A stretch of DNA of 48,281 bases from a virus. Position 1 is the first letter of the stretch; each line of letters opens with the position of its first letter. The notes under the pieces were generated by a model. The model saw only the letters and a list, made by a program, of their open reading frames with translations, did not search any database and was not told the DNA's origin. Positions 8,492 to 16,430 of the stretch are shown piece after piece. The position numbers were made by a program, and so were the translations under genes. The stretch is taken from positions 1 to 48,281 of the IMG/VR virus record IMGVR_UViG_3300031552_000007; one strand, written 5' to 3'.

Positions 8492-8749
8492 TTATTCCGC
8501 TTCTTTAATCGCTATCACTTCAAAAGCGTTAATAGTCCGATTAAACCTGATGAAAAAAATAAACGGTTTTTCTTTTATGCTTTCAAATCCAGCAGATTCA
8601 TGCTTTACAAAATAATCTCTCTTATCATTCAAATAATCACAGATGCTTCTTCCTGTTTCGTTAAAAAAACTTTGTATAGCTCCACGAACATGATTATCCT
8701 CCATTCTTGTTGTATTAATAAGCACATCCAAATCAACTTTGATTTCCAT
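8492..8749 (-). CDS. Small hypothetical protein
   Basis: An 85-residue protein with a GGAGG site before its ATG. The sequence alternates hydrophobic and charged residues (MEIKVDLDVLINTTR) with a helical middle and a beta-like end (PFIFFIRFNRTINAFEVIAI), suggesting a small alpha/beta fold. It is not recognised. A strong hairpin (8773-8814) lies just upstream in the leader. Confidence 0.5.
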   Translation of the reverse strand: MEIKVDLDVLINTTRMEDNHVRGAIQSFFNETGRSICDYLNDKRDYFVKHESAGFESIKEKPFIFFIRFNRTINAFEVIAIKEAE

Positions 8750-8772
8750 AATATTCCTCCATAATTTTCTAT

Positions 8773-8814
8773 ATCCCCCGCCGGTAATGAACCGAATGAT
8801 TCGCTCCGGGGGAT
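8773..8814. other. GC-rich hairpin in leader of the 8492-8749 gene
   Basis: ATCCCCCG (8773-8780) pairs perfectly with CGGGGGAT (8807-8814) across a 26-base loop, in the gap between two minus-strand genes. No T-run follows on the minus strand, so it is more likely an RNA-stability or processing element than a terminator. Confidence 0.6.
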
Positions 8815-8819
8815 TGATT

Positions 8820-9143
8820 TTACCAAACTACAGGGTTTTCGCTTTTTGATTCAATACCAGAAATTTCAAACGAAAGCCCATTATACCATGCTTCATGTGC
8901 CATGGAAAAAATTTCTTCTTTTGAAAGGGTATCTTTATTGCCCTTAATGTGTTTTCTGAACCACCCTATAACGCCCACATAATGAGCCTTGGCTGCGATT
9001 TCAGAAAGTTCTCTATGAAGATCAGTTTCAATAAAATCTTCATATTTTTCAGAATCATTATCACAAAGATTCATAATAAAATCATGAAAATCACTCGGGC
9101 TATTATTCCTCTGTACTTCAATAACCATTTCTTTTTTGTTCAT
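8820..9143 (-). CDS. Small acidic hypothetical protein
   Basis: A 107-residue acidic, mostly helical protein starting MNKKEMVIEVQRNN. It contains HRELSEIAAKAHYVG and a C-terminal ESKSENPVVW. No family is recognised. Its leader contains an 18-bp element, including the ribosome site, that is repeated before the 9228-9455 gene. The two proteins are not alike, so only the leader is shared. Confidence 0.5.
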   Translation of the reverse strand: MNKKEMVIEVQRNNSPSDFHDFIMNLCDNDSEKYEDFIETDLHRELSEIAAKAHYVGVIGWFRKHIKGNKDTLSKEEIFSMAHEAWYNGLSFEISGIESKSENPVVW

Positions 9144-9149
9144 TCCATT

Positions 9150-9167
9150 ACTCCTTCGGGTTTCCCC
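9150..9167 (-). repeat. 18-bp direct repeat with ribosome site, copy A
   Basis: Identical to 9462-9479. Read on the minus strand it gives GGGGAAACCC followed by GAAGGAGT. GGG-GAAA-CCC is a GNRA-capped hairpin placed immediately before the Shine-Dalgarno site of the 8820-9143 gene. Confidence 0.85.
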
Positions 9168-9227
9168 AGCCTATCTCATCAGTGCCGGGAGGCTATCTCC
9201 GGCAGACCGGCACAAGGCCGGTTTCGA

Positions 9228-9455
9228 TTATTTTATAAGCTCAACAAGGCATTTGATATCCAGATCCCAGCCACACCAGAATTGTGCCCATTTTTTTCCA
9301 CATGTATCAGCATCAAACTGATCAAGTTTAGAATTTTCTATCCAAGACCTTCTTCCAAATACTTTACGCTCTGCAAACCGAGAAAAAGCATTAACAGCAT
9401 CTTCACCCTTGCTAGTATATTTTTTCCCTTTGTAATTAATAACATATCTCTTCAT
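9228..9455 (-). CDS. Small basic hypothetical protein
   Basis: A 75-residue protein; I chose the ATG at 9455 because a GGAGTGAGGAT ribosome site precedes it, and the longer frame from 9506 starts in a promoter. The sequence MKRYVINYKGKKYTSKGEDAV looks like a two-strand beta start, followed by a helix and a Trp/Cys-rich end (KKWAQFWCGWD). Not recognised. It follows the promoter at 9495-9523 with a leader of about 30-40 bases. Confidence 0.55.
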   Translation of the reverse strand: MKRYVINYKGKKYTSKGEDAVNAFSRFAERKVFGRRSWIENSKLDQFDADTCGKKWAQFWCGWDLDIKCLVELIK

Positions 9456-9461
9456 ATCCTC

Positions 9462-9479
9462 ACTCCTTCGGGTTTCCCC
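9462..9479 (-). repeat. 18-bp direct repeat with ribosome site, copy B
   Basis: Second copy of the 9150-9167 element, in the leader of the 9228-9455 gene. The copies are 312 bp apart, so recombination between them would delete or duplicate exactly one small gene with its leader. Confidence 0.85.
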
Positions 9480-9494
9480 TTGCATTATGTTATA

Positions 9495-9523
9495 AGTGTA
9501 GCACACGTGCCATGTAATATCCA
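9495..9523 (-). promoter_or_regulatory. Early promoter, minus strand (P9.5)
   Basis: On the minus strand: TGGATA, 17 bases ending in GTGTGC, then TACACT. The spacer end matches the phage-wide promoter family. It would transcribe the 9228-9455 gene and those beyond it. The -35 and -10 are each weaker than in the other members. Confidence 0.5.
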
Positions 9524-9530
9524 GTGCTTT

Positions 9531-9701
9531 TTACAATTTTCTTTCTTTTTTTTGCAGGCCGTCAAACTGCCAGTTTTCACAGTATGAATCGGATCCACAT
9601 GGCTGATTATCTGTTCCGCATTGTTCGAGATAGTTGGTTCCGTAATATTGTCTTTTCCTGTTTTTGCAGTTTCCACAGCATTTCATGTCTTCGATAAGCA
9701 T
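9531..9701 (-). CDS. Cys-rich zinc-ribbon-like small protein
   Basis: A 56-residue protein; the ATG at 9701 has a GGAGGA site, whereas the longer frame starts inside it. It has CCGNCKN near the start, then QCG, PCG and YCENW, i.e. enough Cys for one or two metal sites. The plus-strand gene at 32518 has a similar layout (C-x2-C near the start, C-x-x-W near the end), so the two may be distant members of one phage family. Function unknown. Confidence 0.5.
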   Translation of the reverse strand: MLIEDMKCCGNCKNRKRQYYGTNYLEQCGTDNQPCGSDSYCENWQFDGLQKKERKL

Positions 9702-9744
9702 AATATCCTCCATTTGCGCCGTTTCCTATGTGGAGAATCGTGTT

Positions 9745-9912
9745 TTAATCCTCTGGTGGCGTCTTTATTGTCTCTTTCCCGAAACGCTGCCCCAGGTAGG
9801 CTTTGACGCATTTCCGTATCATAGCCGAGTCGGTTTTATCCTCCGACTCGGCTTCTTTCTTGAACCACAAATACAGGAGATCGGGGATGATTGCTTTTAT
9901 GTGTTTGCTCAT
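9745..9912 (-). CDS. 55-residue basic hypothetical protein
   Basis: A short ORF with an AAGGA site 7 bases before the ATG at 9912. The sequence is helical and charged (MSKHIKAIIPDLLYLWFKKEAE), with a basic second half (RKCVKAYLGQRFGKE). A perfect 11-bp inverted repeat lies in the middle of the coding sequence. It lies 11 bases downstream of the SSB stop and shares its transcript. Confidence 0.5.
   Translation of the reverse strand: MSKHIKAIIPDLLYLWFKKEAESEDKTDSAMIRKCVKAYLGQRFGKETIKTPPED
9823..9853. repeat. Perfect 11-bp inverted repeat inside the 55-residue gene
   Basis: AGCCGAGTCGG (9823-9833) and CCGACTCGGCT (9843-9853) are exact complements with a 9-base loop. On the plus strand a T-rich TTCTTTCTT follows, so it could stop antisense transcription entering from the left. 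On the coding strand it would fold in the mRNA. Confidence 0.75.
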
Positions 9913-9923
9913 AGTGATATCCT

Positions 9924-10313
9924 TTAGAACGGGATGTCTTCTTCAAAGGTGTCGGCCTGTTGGGTTGGAGCTGCCTGCTGCTTCTGCGGATTGATCAGCC
10001 TGGGAAAGAAAGCATCCAGGGTGACAACGATCTTGCTGTATGTCTTTCCTTCATGATCCCATTTGTCAATATGGAGATCTCTGACATCGCCTGCAAAAAA
10101 TACACCTTTTTTAATCTTGGCAATCTGGTTCTGAGGACTCTTTGTCCAGTACTCAACATCGATGAAAACGGGAGCCTCTTCCCATTCTCCTGATTCATTT
10201 TTGACTCTTCTGTCATTATTAGCGACAGTAAAAGTCAGCTTTGTGTATTCGCTTCCCTGTGGTGCGAACGTCTTTGGATCTCCTGTCACGTATCCTGTCA
10301 GTGTGAATTTCAT
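9924..10313 (-). CDS. ssb: Single-stranded DNA-binding protein
   Basis: A 129-residue protein of the usual SSB type. An OB-fold region (residues 1-105, with LTGYVTGDP, LTFTVANND and VFIDVEYW) is followed by a Gln/Pro/Ala-rich linker. It ends in the acidic tip EEDIPF that recruits partner repair and replication proteins. It protects single-stranded DNA during replication or recombination. It overlaps the upstream SbcDC-like gene by 4 bases. The phage has no DNA polymerase of its own. Confidence 0.9.
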   Translation of the reverse strand: MKFTLTGYVTGDPKTFAPQGSEYTKLTFTVANNDRRVKNESGEWEEAPVFIDVEYWTKSPQNQIAKIKKGVFFAGDVRDLHIDKWDHEGKTYSKIVVTLDAFFPRLINPQKQQAAPTQQADTFEEDIPF

Positions 10314-13300
10314 ACCATCAACTCCTTAACCCGCACATGGCTCTGAATATAAGCGAGTGCGACTTCTTTTTTCTGAGTTACAACGAGGACAGTCTCTTCC
10401 CTGTTCTCGAAGTACGTCCGCTGAATATCATAATACATCGACACCCTTTCAGGGCTGATCGGTGCATCCTGTTCATCACTGATAATCGGGCTGTATGATC
10501 TCTTCATTTTCCGGTTCCTCTGATCAATCAGAGCTTTCACGTAACAGTCAGAATAAAATGCCTTGTTCCCAGGGTTGACAAAGAACATGGAGAAATCTTT
10601 TCCGGTTTCGTTGTCGTGGACGATGATGTCAAATCTATCAACACCGTTTTCATCCTGTGTTCTTGTCTGGTAGGAATACCGGCCATCAAGAAACGGCTCG
10701 ATGTTCTCTGTTGCCTGGCTGTCAATAGCATCGAGTACAAGTTCCAGTTCCAGGGCCGGGACCTTATCAGGGTTGAGCATCCGGCTGATCTTCTGCCAGG
10801 CTTCCGCGTCGGCTGTTACCGTGGAAAGGGAGTCTCTGTCTGCTTCAAGTTTTTCCTGCATTTCTTCTGATTTTTTCAGTTTCTCTTCGGCTGCACGGAG
10901 CTGTTCTTCGAGTGTAGCTTTCTTGTGCTGCCATCCTGAGAGTTCATTACGTTTATCATCAATAGCCTCTTGCCAGACTTTTGATTGCTCTGTTGCTGGG
11001 AGTAGTTTTTCCTCTTCATGGAGTTTCAAGATTTCCTCTTCGAGTTCTCTAATCTTCTTCCCTGCTTCAGATATCAGTATACTGTTCTCGTCAATCTTTT
11101 TCTGTGCCTGTTCGGCACCGTCTATCATGGCGAGGATCTCTTCACGATTGGGGAGGACGGGACGAAAAGGAAAATCTTTTTCTTCGATAACAAAAGGCTC
11201 CGGCTCTTCCGGTATGACGATTTCTTTCAGTTCTTCTTTCGCCTGATTGATCTTTGCTTCCTGCACAGCTTTCTGTTCTTCTGCTGTAGACGGAAACTTT
11301 CCGCAGAATTCACAAGGAACAAGGCGGTTGATAATCTCTTCAGAATGTTTGATAGTGAGTTCCATATCATCTGCTTTTCTTTTTACTACAGAGAAAAGAT
11401 TGAAGGCATTATGATATGCTTTTTGTTTTTCATACTGTTCCAGGCGAAATGCTGTCTCCTTTTTATCCTGTTCTCGATTGAAAGCAATGGCTTCATCATC
11501 CTCTTTGATCTTTGCCTTGTTGTCTCCAAGAAAAGCATTGGCAGTTTTTAAAGCATGTGATTCTTTCTCAAGGTCAAAGATTTTCTTTTTGAGGGTTGAT
11601 GATTGAGTCTCTTTTTCTTCAATCCTCTTCTTGATTTCTTCTGTCTGTCTCTCCCTCTTCAAAGCCTCTTCCAGTTTTTTCTCAAGTCCTGTGAGTTTTT
11701 CGTTGATGAATTCCTCTGCCTTCTCGGCCTCAACAATCAACTCAGCCGTCCTGTCAATCTCTTTCCGGATCTCTTCCGGATCGTCGACGAACGTTTCAGC
11801 TGTCTCAATTGCTGTCGACAGCCTGTCGACTTCTTTCTGTGCTTCTCCTGCTTTGTCCAGGGTATACCGTTTTTCTTTTTCTCTGTCGATCCCGGCGATA
11901 TTCATGACAACACCGCGGGCTTCTGTCCGGCTTGCGGACATCAGGCCGGACTGATTGTTCCGGCTCTGCTGTGGCTGTTCGTAAAAAGTGGTGATCCGGT
12001 AATCCTCGAACGGACCGTATTCTTTTTCTGACCATTCCATCATGGTGTCGAACGTTGCGCGGTCCAGTTGGGGGATGCCGTTGATGCTGGCATAACACTC
12101 TGTCTTCGACTTGATCGTGATGATGTGTTTGTGTTCTTTTCCATCAACAGAGAACCGTTTTTCTATCATCCCGCCTTGCGGGAAGAAATCTTTGATGGCT
12201 GACCTTCGACCATGTTGAGTTTCTTTTCCTATAACAACAGGATAAGGAGAACAGAAAGCGAAAAGGAAACTTTTCCAGTCTCCGTTTTCACCTATAATAG
12301 CATTGATAGTTTCTTTGAGCTTTGAAAGGTCAAATTCAAAACTGACAATTTCCCCTGTTATTGAAGTAAGATTTTTAACTTTTAAATATGTCATTCTGAT
12401 ATTTTTCTCGCCGTGTTGCTCCGTCTGTGTTGTCTCCTGGATCTGATCAACCTTTTCTTTCCATTCTTTCGGGGTTTCCGGATCGAACAACAGGAAGAGA
12501 TCCCACAGTGTCTTGGCCGCTTCTGCTTCCTCTACTGTGACACGGCGTGTTTGGGTTTCTGTTTTCAGCTGTGTGATCTTTGACCATGGGTGAAGATCAT
12601 CCTCAATAATAAGCTCTTTGATATTGTCTGTCTCGATCCAGTAGGCGATATCGGGTTTGAACATTCCCTTATTTAAAGTTCCATATCCGGTGACTTTCTT
12701 TCGCATGGGGGTACCGTATGGGATTCTTTCGATCTGCTGTTTTTCTATCAATTCAAAACAGGGGAGGAAGTCCCTCTCCCCCCATGTCATTCCCCATGGT
12801 CCAGGGTAAGATGCTGGAATATTTTTACTGTGCCACGGCTTGTGAATATGCCCGAGAAACCAGTAATCCAGATTGCAGATTGCCATGTCCTCCGTGTGGA
12901 TCACAATGTCTGATGCTTTTAGGATGGCATCTGTTTCGTTTGACTTCGAGCAGTCCGAGACGTTTCCATGAAAGACTCCGAAGGCCGGGATGTTTTCGTA
13001 CTTCATCCGCATCGGGGCAACGAACTCAGCGAGATACTGATTGAACAGGTTCACGGCCTCGGCGTTTGCCTGATCTGCAGGTAGCCCGAGTCGCGCCTGG
13101 ATGTTGTGTTTGTTGACTTCCGGGAAGCCGAAGAGGATGGCTGATGGCTTGATAGGCATAGGGAACTCTTGCATCAATTCGAATACTGATTTGTTTCTAA
13201 ACACAGGCACTCCGGATAGCCCTGCATGATATCCATAAACCTTCCCCGGCTTCAGGACGACCAATCCCATCTCCTCAAAAATCCCATAGCACCCCGGAGC

Positions 13301-13546
13301 ATCATGGCTCGGGGTTCCTTCGACCGCTACGACCGGGCAGACTTCCAACCATGATTGCATGATCTCTTTCGCTGTCCGGAGTCCTCCCTTATCAGTTGCA
13401 AGGATAGGTTTGTCAAACCAGTCCGATGTAACAATCAGATCAACCTCGTGTTTCAATGCCGCATCTGCGACAGCCTTTCCGCATGTCCGTGAAACCTGCT
13501 CCCATTCCATTGAGAAATGGAAGTCACTTGCGTTGATTATTTTCAT
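10310..13546 (-). CDS. Fused SbcD-SbcC-like nuclease/ATPase
   Basis: A 1078-residue protein combining an Mre11/SbcD-type phosphoesterase with a Rad50/SbcC-type ATPase in one chain. I used the ATG at 13546, one base after the upstream stop. Nuclease motifs: DFH at the start, SDWFD, PSHD where GNHD is usual, VFHGN and GHIH. The ATPase part has a Walker A-like GENGDWKS (near residue 420; the usual G before K is W), a long coiled coil, a CEFC zinc hook (about residue 745), and SDEQDAP as Walker B/D-loop. The signature loop reads NPGN, not SGGE. It is likely a DNA-end processing or recombination enzyme; activity of the divergent ATPase is uncertain. Confidence 0.85.
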   Translation of the reverse strand: MKIINASDFHFSMEWEQVSRTCGKAVADAALKHEVDLIVTSDWFDKPILATDKGGLRTAKEIMQSWLEVCPVVAVEGTPSHDAPGCYGIFEEMGLVVLKPGKVYGYHAGLSGVPVFRNKSVFELMQEFPMPIKPSAILFGFPEVNKHNIQARLGLPADQANAEAVNLFNQYLAEFVAPMRMKYENIPAFGVFHGNVSDCSKSNETDAILKASDIVIHTEDMAICNLDYWFLGHIHKPWHSKNIPASYPGPWGMTWGERDFLPCFELIEKQQIERIPYGTPMRKKVTGYGTLNKGMFKPDIAYWIETDNIKELIIEDDLHPWSKITQLKTETQTRRVTVEEAEAAKTLWDLFLLFDPETPKEWKEKVDQIQETTQTEQHGEKNIRMTYLKVKNLTSITGEIVSFEFDLSKLKETINAIIGENGDWKSFLFAFCSPYPVVIGKETQHGRRSAIKDFFPQGGMIEKRFSVDGKEHKHIITIKSKTECYASINGIPQLDRATFDTMMEWSEKEYGPFEDYRITTFYEQPQQSRNNQSGLMSASRTEARGVVMNIAGIDREKEKRYTLDKAGEAQKEVDRLSTAIETAETFVDDPEEIRKEIDRTAELIVEAEKAEEFINEKLTGLEKKLEEALKRERQTEEIKKRIEEKETQSSTLKKKIFDLEKESHALKTANAFLGDNKAKIKEDDEAIAFNREQDKKETAFRLEQYEKQKAYHNAFNLFSVVKRKADDMELTIKHSEEIINRLVPCEFCGKFPSTAEEQKAVQEAKINQAKEELKEIVIPEEPEPFVIEEKDFPFRPVLPNREEILAMIDGAEQAQKKIDENSILISEAGKKIRELEEEILKLHEEEKLLPATEQSKVWQEAIDDKRNELSGWQHKKATLEEQLRAAEEKLKKSEEMQEKLEADRDSLSTVTADAEAWQKISRMLNPDKVPALELELVLDAIDSQATENIEPFLDGRYSYQTRTQDENGVDRFDIIVHDNETGKDFSMFFVNPGNKAFYSDCYVKALIDQRNRKMKRSYSPIISDEQDAPISPERVSMYYDIQRTYFENREETVLVVTQKKEVALAYIQSHVRVKELMV

Positions 13547-13547
13547 A

Positions 13548-14606
13548 TCAGTACAGCCCGTGATTTTCTTTTGCGAACTCAGGGACGGCCGCGTCAATCT
13601 CTTTCAGATTACTGATGGCCTTGTTCCAGCCTTTTGACCTTGTCTCCGCATCTTCATGATCTGTAAGCCATCCGAGCATCGTGTTGACAGCATCTTTGAA
13701 ACCTTCAGGAACAAGATCCTCGGCCTGATACTTTCCGAGAACCTCAATCATCTTTTCCCTTTTCGTCTTTTCCTTTTCAGGCGGCTGTCCGATCACCGTC
13801 TCAGTCTCAGGCTCTGAAGCAGGACCGAACAGCGCCGGGGCGGCTTCCGTTTTGCTGAACCCCTGACTCATTGCTTGGAGCCTGGCAGCCGTTTCCAGTT
13901 GAAGGACTTCACGGCTTCTCCTGATCTTCACGAAGATAAATGAACCGTCTTTCAGGTCTTCGGTTTTGTATCCTGTCATGAGTCCTGCCAGTTCCCGGAT
14001 TGATTTTTCATAGGCTTTGGTTTCTGCCTTGGCCTGTGCGAATTTCAGCTCTGACTGGAAGTGTGCCCGGCGTTTGAATTTCGTGTCGTATTTGTTTGGA
14101 TACTGCCCAGGTTTTGAATACCCATCCGTATAGGATTCTTCTTTCATCCAGGATTCCGCGCATCTGTTATACACGTTGTATTCGACTGAACACGGGGAGG
14201 ATCTCCGGAGCGTCCCGTCCTCTTCCAGGACTGTTGAGTATTTGACAACCCTGTATCCGACAAGCATCTTCGCGAACGCCGGAGTATCTGATCTGTTCAT
14301 CAGGGAGATATCAACATCCTCATAGATAGGTTCGCTTTTTGATTTCTCTCCGCCTGATATCCCTCTGGCCTCTGCGATCCTGTACATCAGGGAAGGCTGT
14401 GGCATCCATGATGGATGCTTATCCGTTCCGACATTGCTGAAATCCTGTTTGAGATCATTCGGGTTGAACTTGACCTCTGTCAGGATGGCCTCATACTCAT
14501 CCGGTAGGTTCCGGATTGCATCCATGTTGACATACATCCCTTTGTCTGTCGGTGTTGCCTTTTCTGCCCGTTCAATGACTCGGGCTTCGCCGTAGATTTT
14601 ACTCAT
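13548..14606 (-). CDS. Phage protein of unknown function in the recombination block
   Basis: A 352-residue protein overlapping the upstream gene by 8 bases. It has an N-terminal region with aromatic and charged segments, a basic middle (KFKRRAHFQSELKFAQAKAETKAYEKSI) and a C-terminal helical half rich in Glu and Lys. Gene order next to a Gam-like protein, SbcDC-like protein and SSB suggests a DNA-recombination role, perhaps strand annealing. No diagnostic motif supports that, so it is inference. Confidence 0.55.
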   Translation of the reverse strand: MSKIYGEARVIERAEKATPTDKGMYVNMDAIRNLPDEYEAILTEVKFNPNDLKQDFSNVGTDKHPSWMPQPSLMYRIAEARGISGGEKSKSEPIYEDVDISLMNRSDTPAFAKMLVGYRVVKYSTVLEEDGTLRRSSPCSVEYNVYNRCAESWMKEESYTDGYSKPGQYPNKYDTKFKRRAHFQSELKFAQAKAETKAYEKSIRELAGLMTGYKTEDLKDGSFIFVKIRRSREVLQLETAARLQAMSQGFSKTEAAPALFGPASEPETETVIGQPPEKEKTKREKMIEVLGKYQAEDLVPEGFKDAVNTMLGWLTDHEDAETRSKGWNKAISNLKEIDAAVPEFAKENHGLY

Positions 14607-15015
14607 CGATCTTCACCTCCTTCGGGAACGTCACCTGAATGTCTTTCTCGATCTTCACGAAATCCAGGGATAGACCGGGTGCGGCCTTGTCGAAAGACTT
14701 CTTGTCAAGCTGGACGAACATATCTTTTTCTTTCGCCCATCTGAGAGCCTTGGCCTCGTCGTATTTGATCACGGTTTTTTCCCTGATCCCGATACCGCCG
14801 AAGAGCTTTTTCTTTCCTGTTTCAGTAAACTCGAAAATGGCGAAGTTCCTGACATCTGCGATAACCTCATTCAGTTCTTCCTTTGCAAGAGCAAGGCTGT
14901 CAATCAGTTCTCTGTTCTGAGCATCGAACTCTTCTCTTTTTTTGTTCAGAAGTGCTTTAAGGTTTTCGACCTCTTCTTTTTTTGCCGCGTACTCGCGGAC
15001 TGATTCCATCATCAT
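14599..15015 (-). CDS. Gam-like coiled-coil protein
   Basis: A 138-residue protein. I place the start at the first of three consecutive ATGs (15015), 6 bases after a GGAGG site; the frame extends to 15057 but there it meets a promoter. Residues 1-50 are a coiled coil. The second part has FTETGKKKLFGGIGIREKT and YDEAKALRWAKEK, a pattern I associate with phage proteins near host-nuclease inhibitors. Protection of DNA ends from host nucleases is a reasonable guess. Confidence 0.55.
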   Translation of the reverse strand: MMMESVREYAAKKEEVENLKALLNKKREEFDAQNRELIDSLALAKEELNEVIADVRNFAIFEFTETGKKKLFGGIGIREKTVIKYDEAKALRWAKEKDMFVQLDKKSFDKAAPGLSLDFVKIEKDIQVTFPKEVKIDE

Positions 15016-15997
15016 CACATACCTCCAAAATCTTTTGTATGACTTTCTCTTCATCATTATAGCACGCCTGCCAATTTGTGTCTATAACATTTGAAATAAA
15101 AGCTGCTTTTTTTATTCTGTCGTATATCTCCGGGGTGAATCCAGGCATCTTCTTTTCAGCGTGTTTCATGAACACATCCTGTTGGAGCAGGGCCGGACCC
15201 TTCCCGTTTCGGTATCCGTACCAAGACCACTTCACCCAAAACCTGACGAACGGCTCAATGTCAATCTTCTTTTTCTTCTCAGGGATAGAAAACATGGATA
15301 TCCCGATGGGAGCCATGACGGCAGCGAAAAGGGAAAACATTGACTGCAAAATGTATTGCCATGTGACTTCTGACAGGCCGGTCATGTCATGAAGAATGGC
15401 ATAACTGTCTGTTTCCTTTTCCTGGATAACTACCTGCGGAGCTTCCAGGTTGTCCAGTCGTTTCTGTGCTTCCTGGATCTGCTGTTCGTATGACTGGATC
15501 TCTTCGTTGAGAGTCTTGAAAACCTCTGACTCTGCTTGTTGATATCTGGCATCCCCTTCAGAGTCAAACCCGATAAACTGCCAATAAGTCCGGCTCGAGA
15601 TAGGGATATCGTCACGGGCTTGCTCTTTCTCTCTCTTCTGTTCTTTCAGGCTCTGGATATCTGACAGGAGCGTTTCCCTTTCCTCTTCTGCCCTTTCATA
15701 ATCAGTCTGCTGTGTCGTAATCACAGCCTGCTGTGAGTTATATCGTCCGGCGTATGCTGTTGCCTGCCCGCTGGAAGTACAGAAGATCGAGTATGCAATG
15801 GAAAGAGAAATCAGAATATAAAAGCCCCAGTGTTTCCTGAGAAGCAGAGCCAGACCGATTGTAAGAATCGTCAGGGCCGCGCCCTTTATTACTGATAGCC
15901 AGACGCTTTCGCCTTCGGATGTGTACTTCCAAGTGTAATAATAGATTTCCAGGAAAGAGCCGAGCAGGATCAGGGTGATGGGGAGGGCGCGTTTCAT
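14957..15997 (-). CDS. Membrane protein with coiled coil
   Basis: A 346-residue protein. There are about three N-terminal membrane helices (ALPITLILLGSFLEIYYY; VIKGAALTILTIGLALLL; YILISLSIAYSIFC), then a Glu/Gln/Arg coiled coil (about residues 95-195), a fourth helix (MFSLFAAVMAPIGISMF) and a soluble end that finishes in the basic RGKKRRGRKP. The layout suggests a membrane-tethered complex. No family is recognised. The end overlaps the next gene by 59 bases. Confidence 0.6.
   Translation of the reverse strand: MKRALPITLILLGSFLEIYYYTWKYTSEGESVWLSVIKGAALTILTIGLALLLRKHWGFYILISLSIAYSIFCTSSGQATAYAGRYNSQQAVITTQQTDYERAEEERETLLSDIQSLKEQKREKEQARDDIPISSRTYWQFIGFDSEGDARYQQAESEVFKTLNEEIQSYEQQIQEAQKRLDNLEAPQVVIQEKETDSYAILHDMTGLSEVTWQYILQSMFSLFAAVMAPIGISMFSIPEKKKKIDIEPFVRFWVKWSWYGYRNGKGPALLQQDVFMKHAEKKMPGFTPEIYDRIKKAAFISNVIDTNWQACYNDEEKVIQKILEVCDDDGISPRVRGKKRRGRKP
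15056..15084 (-). promoter_or_regulatory. Early promoter, minus strand (P15.1)
   Basis: On the minus strand: TAGACA, 17 bases ending in GCGTGC, then a perfect TATAAT. It lies inside the 3' end of the membrane/coiled-coil gene and would give the recombination block (Gam-like, unknown, SbcDC-like, SSB) its own supply of mRNA. Confidence 0.75.
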
Positions 15998-16239
15998 TTT
16001 TTCCTATTCATCTTCGCCATCTTCTTTGCGGCTTTCTTCAGTCTGGCAATAACAACCGGCCTAGTTCTCCATGACCGGCGGTGTTCAACGCTGGTCCAGA
16101 CTCTCCAGTCCTCGGCATACTCCGGAGGGACATGGCCGTTATGCTTTATGACATGGTCCTCGAGAGCTTGGTAAAATGCTTCCCGTTTATCCATTTTGTC
16201 TGCGATAATTTGAAACTGGAACTTTGCGTCATTTGTCAT
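15994..16239 (-). CDS. Small basic hypothetical protein
   Basis: An 81-residue protein that ends in an extremely basic tail (RLKKAAKKMAKMNRKK), likely to bind nucleic acid. The first half contains EDHVIKHNGHVPPEYAEDWRVW, with several His residues that could bind metal, but I see no known motif. It overlaps both neighbours by 4 bases and is part of the early operon. Confidence 0.5.
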   Translation of the reverse strand: MTNDAKFQFQIIADKMDKREAFYQALEDHVIKHNGHVPPEYAEDWRVWTSVEHRRSWRTRPVVIARLKKAAKKMAKMNRKK

Positions 16240-16430
16240 ACAATCCTCACTTTAATCCCGATAATAGGAACAGATTTATATTTTCCTGATCCATTTATTG
16301 TTTCATATTTATCAATATCGAATTCAATCTCGTGATCACATCCTATTTTATTTGACAAATCCCATATTGTTTTCTGTATGCTTTTTTCTGCTTCCTGTAT
16401 TTCTTCTGATAGCTCTTTAAGCGTTTCCAT
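16236..16430 (-). CDS. Small hypothetical protein
   Basis: A 64-residue protein. I chose the ATG at 16430 because an AAGGAG site lies just upstream. An N-terminal helix (METLKELSEEIQEAEKSIQKTI) is followed by a beta-rich end with VPIIGIKVRIV. It overlaps the sugar dehydrogenase gene by 14 bases. Function unknown. Confidence 0.5.
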   Translation of the reverse strand: METLKELSEEIQEAEKSIQKTIWDLSNKIGCDHEIEFDIDKYETINGSGKYKSVPIIGIKVRIV

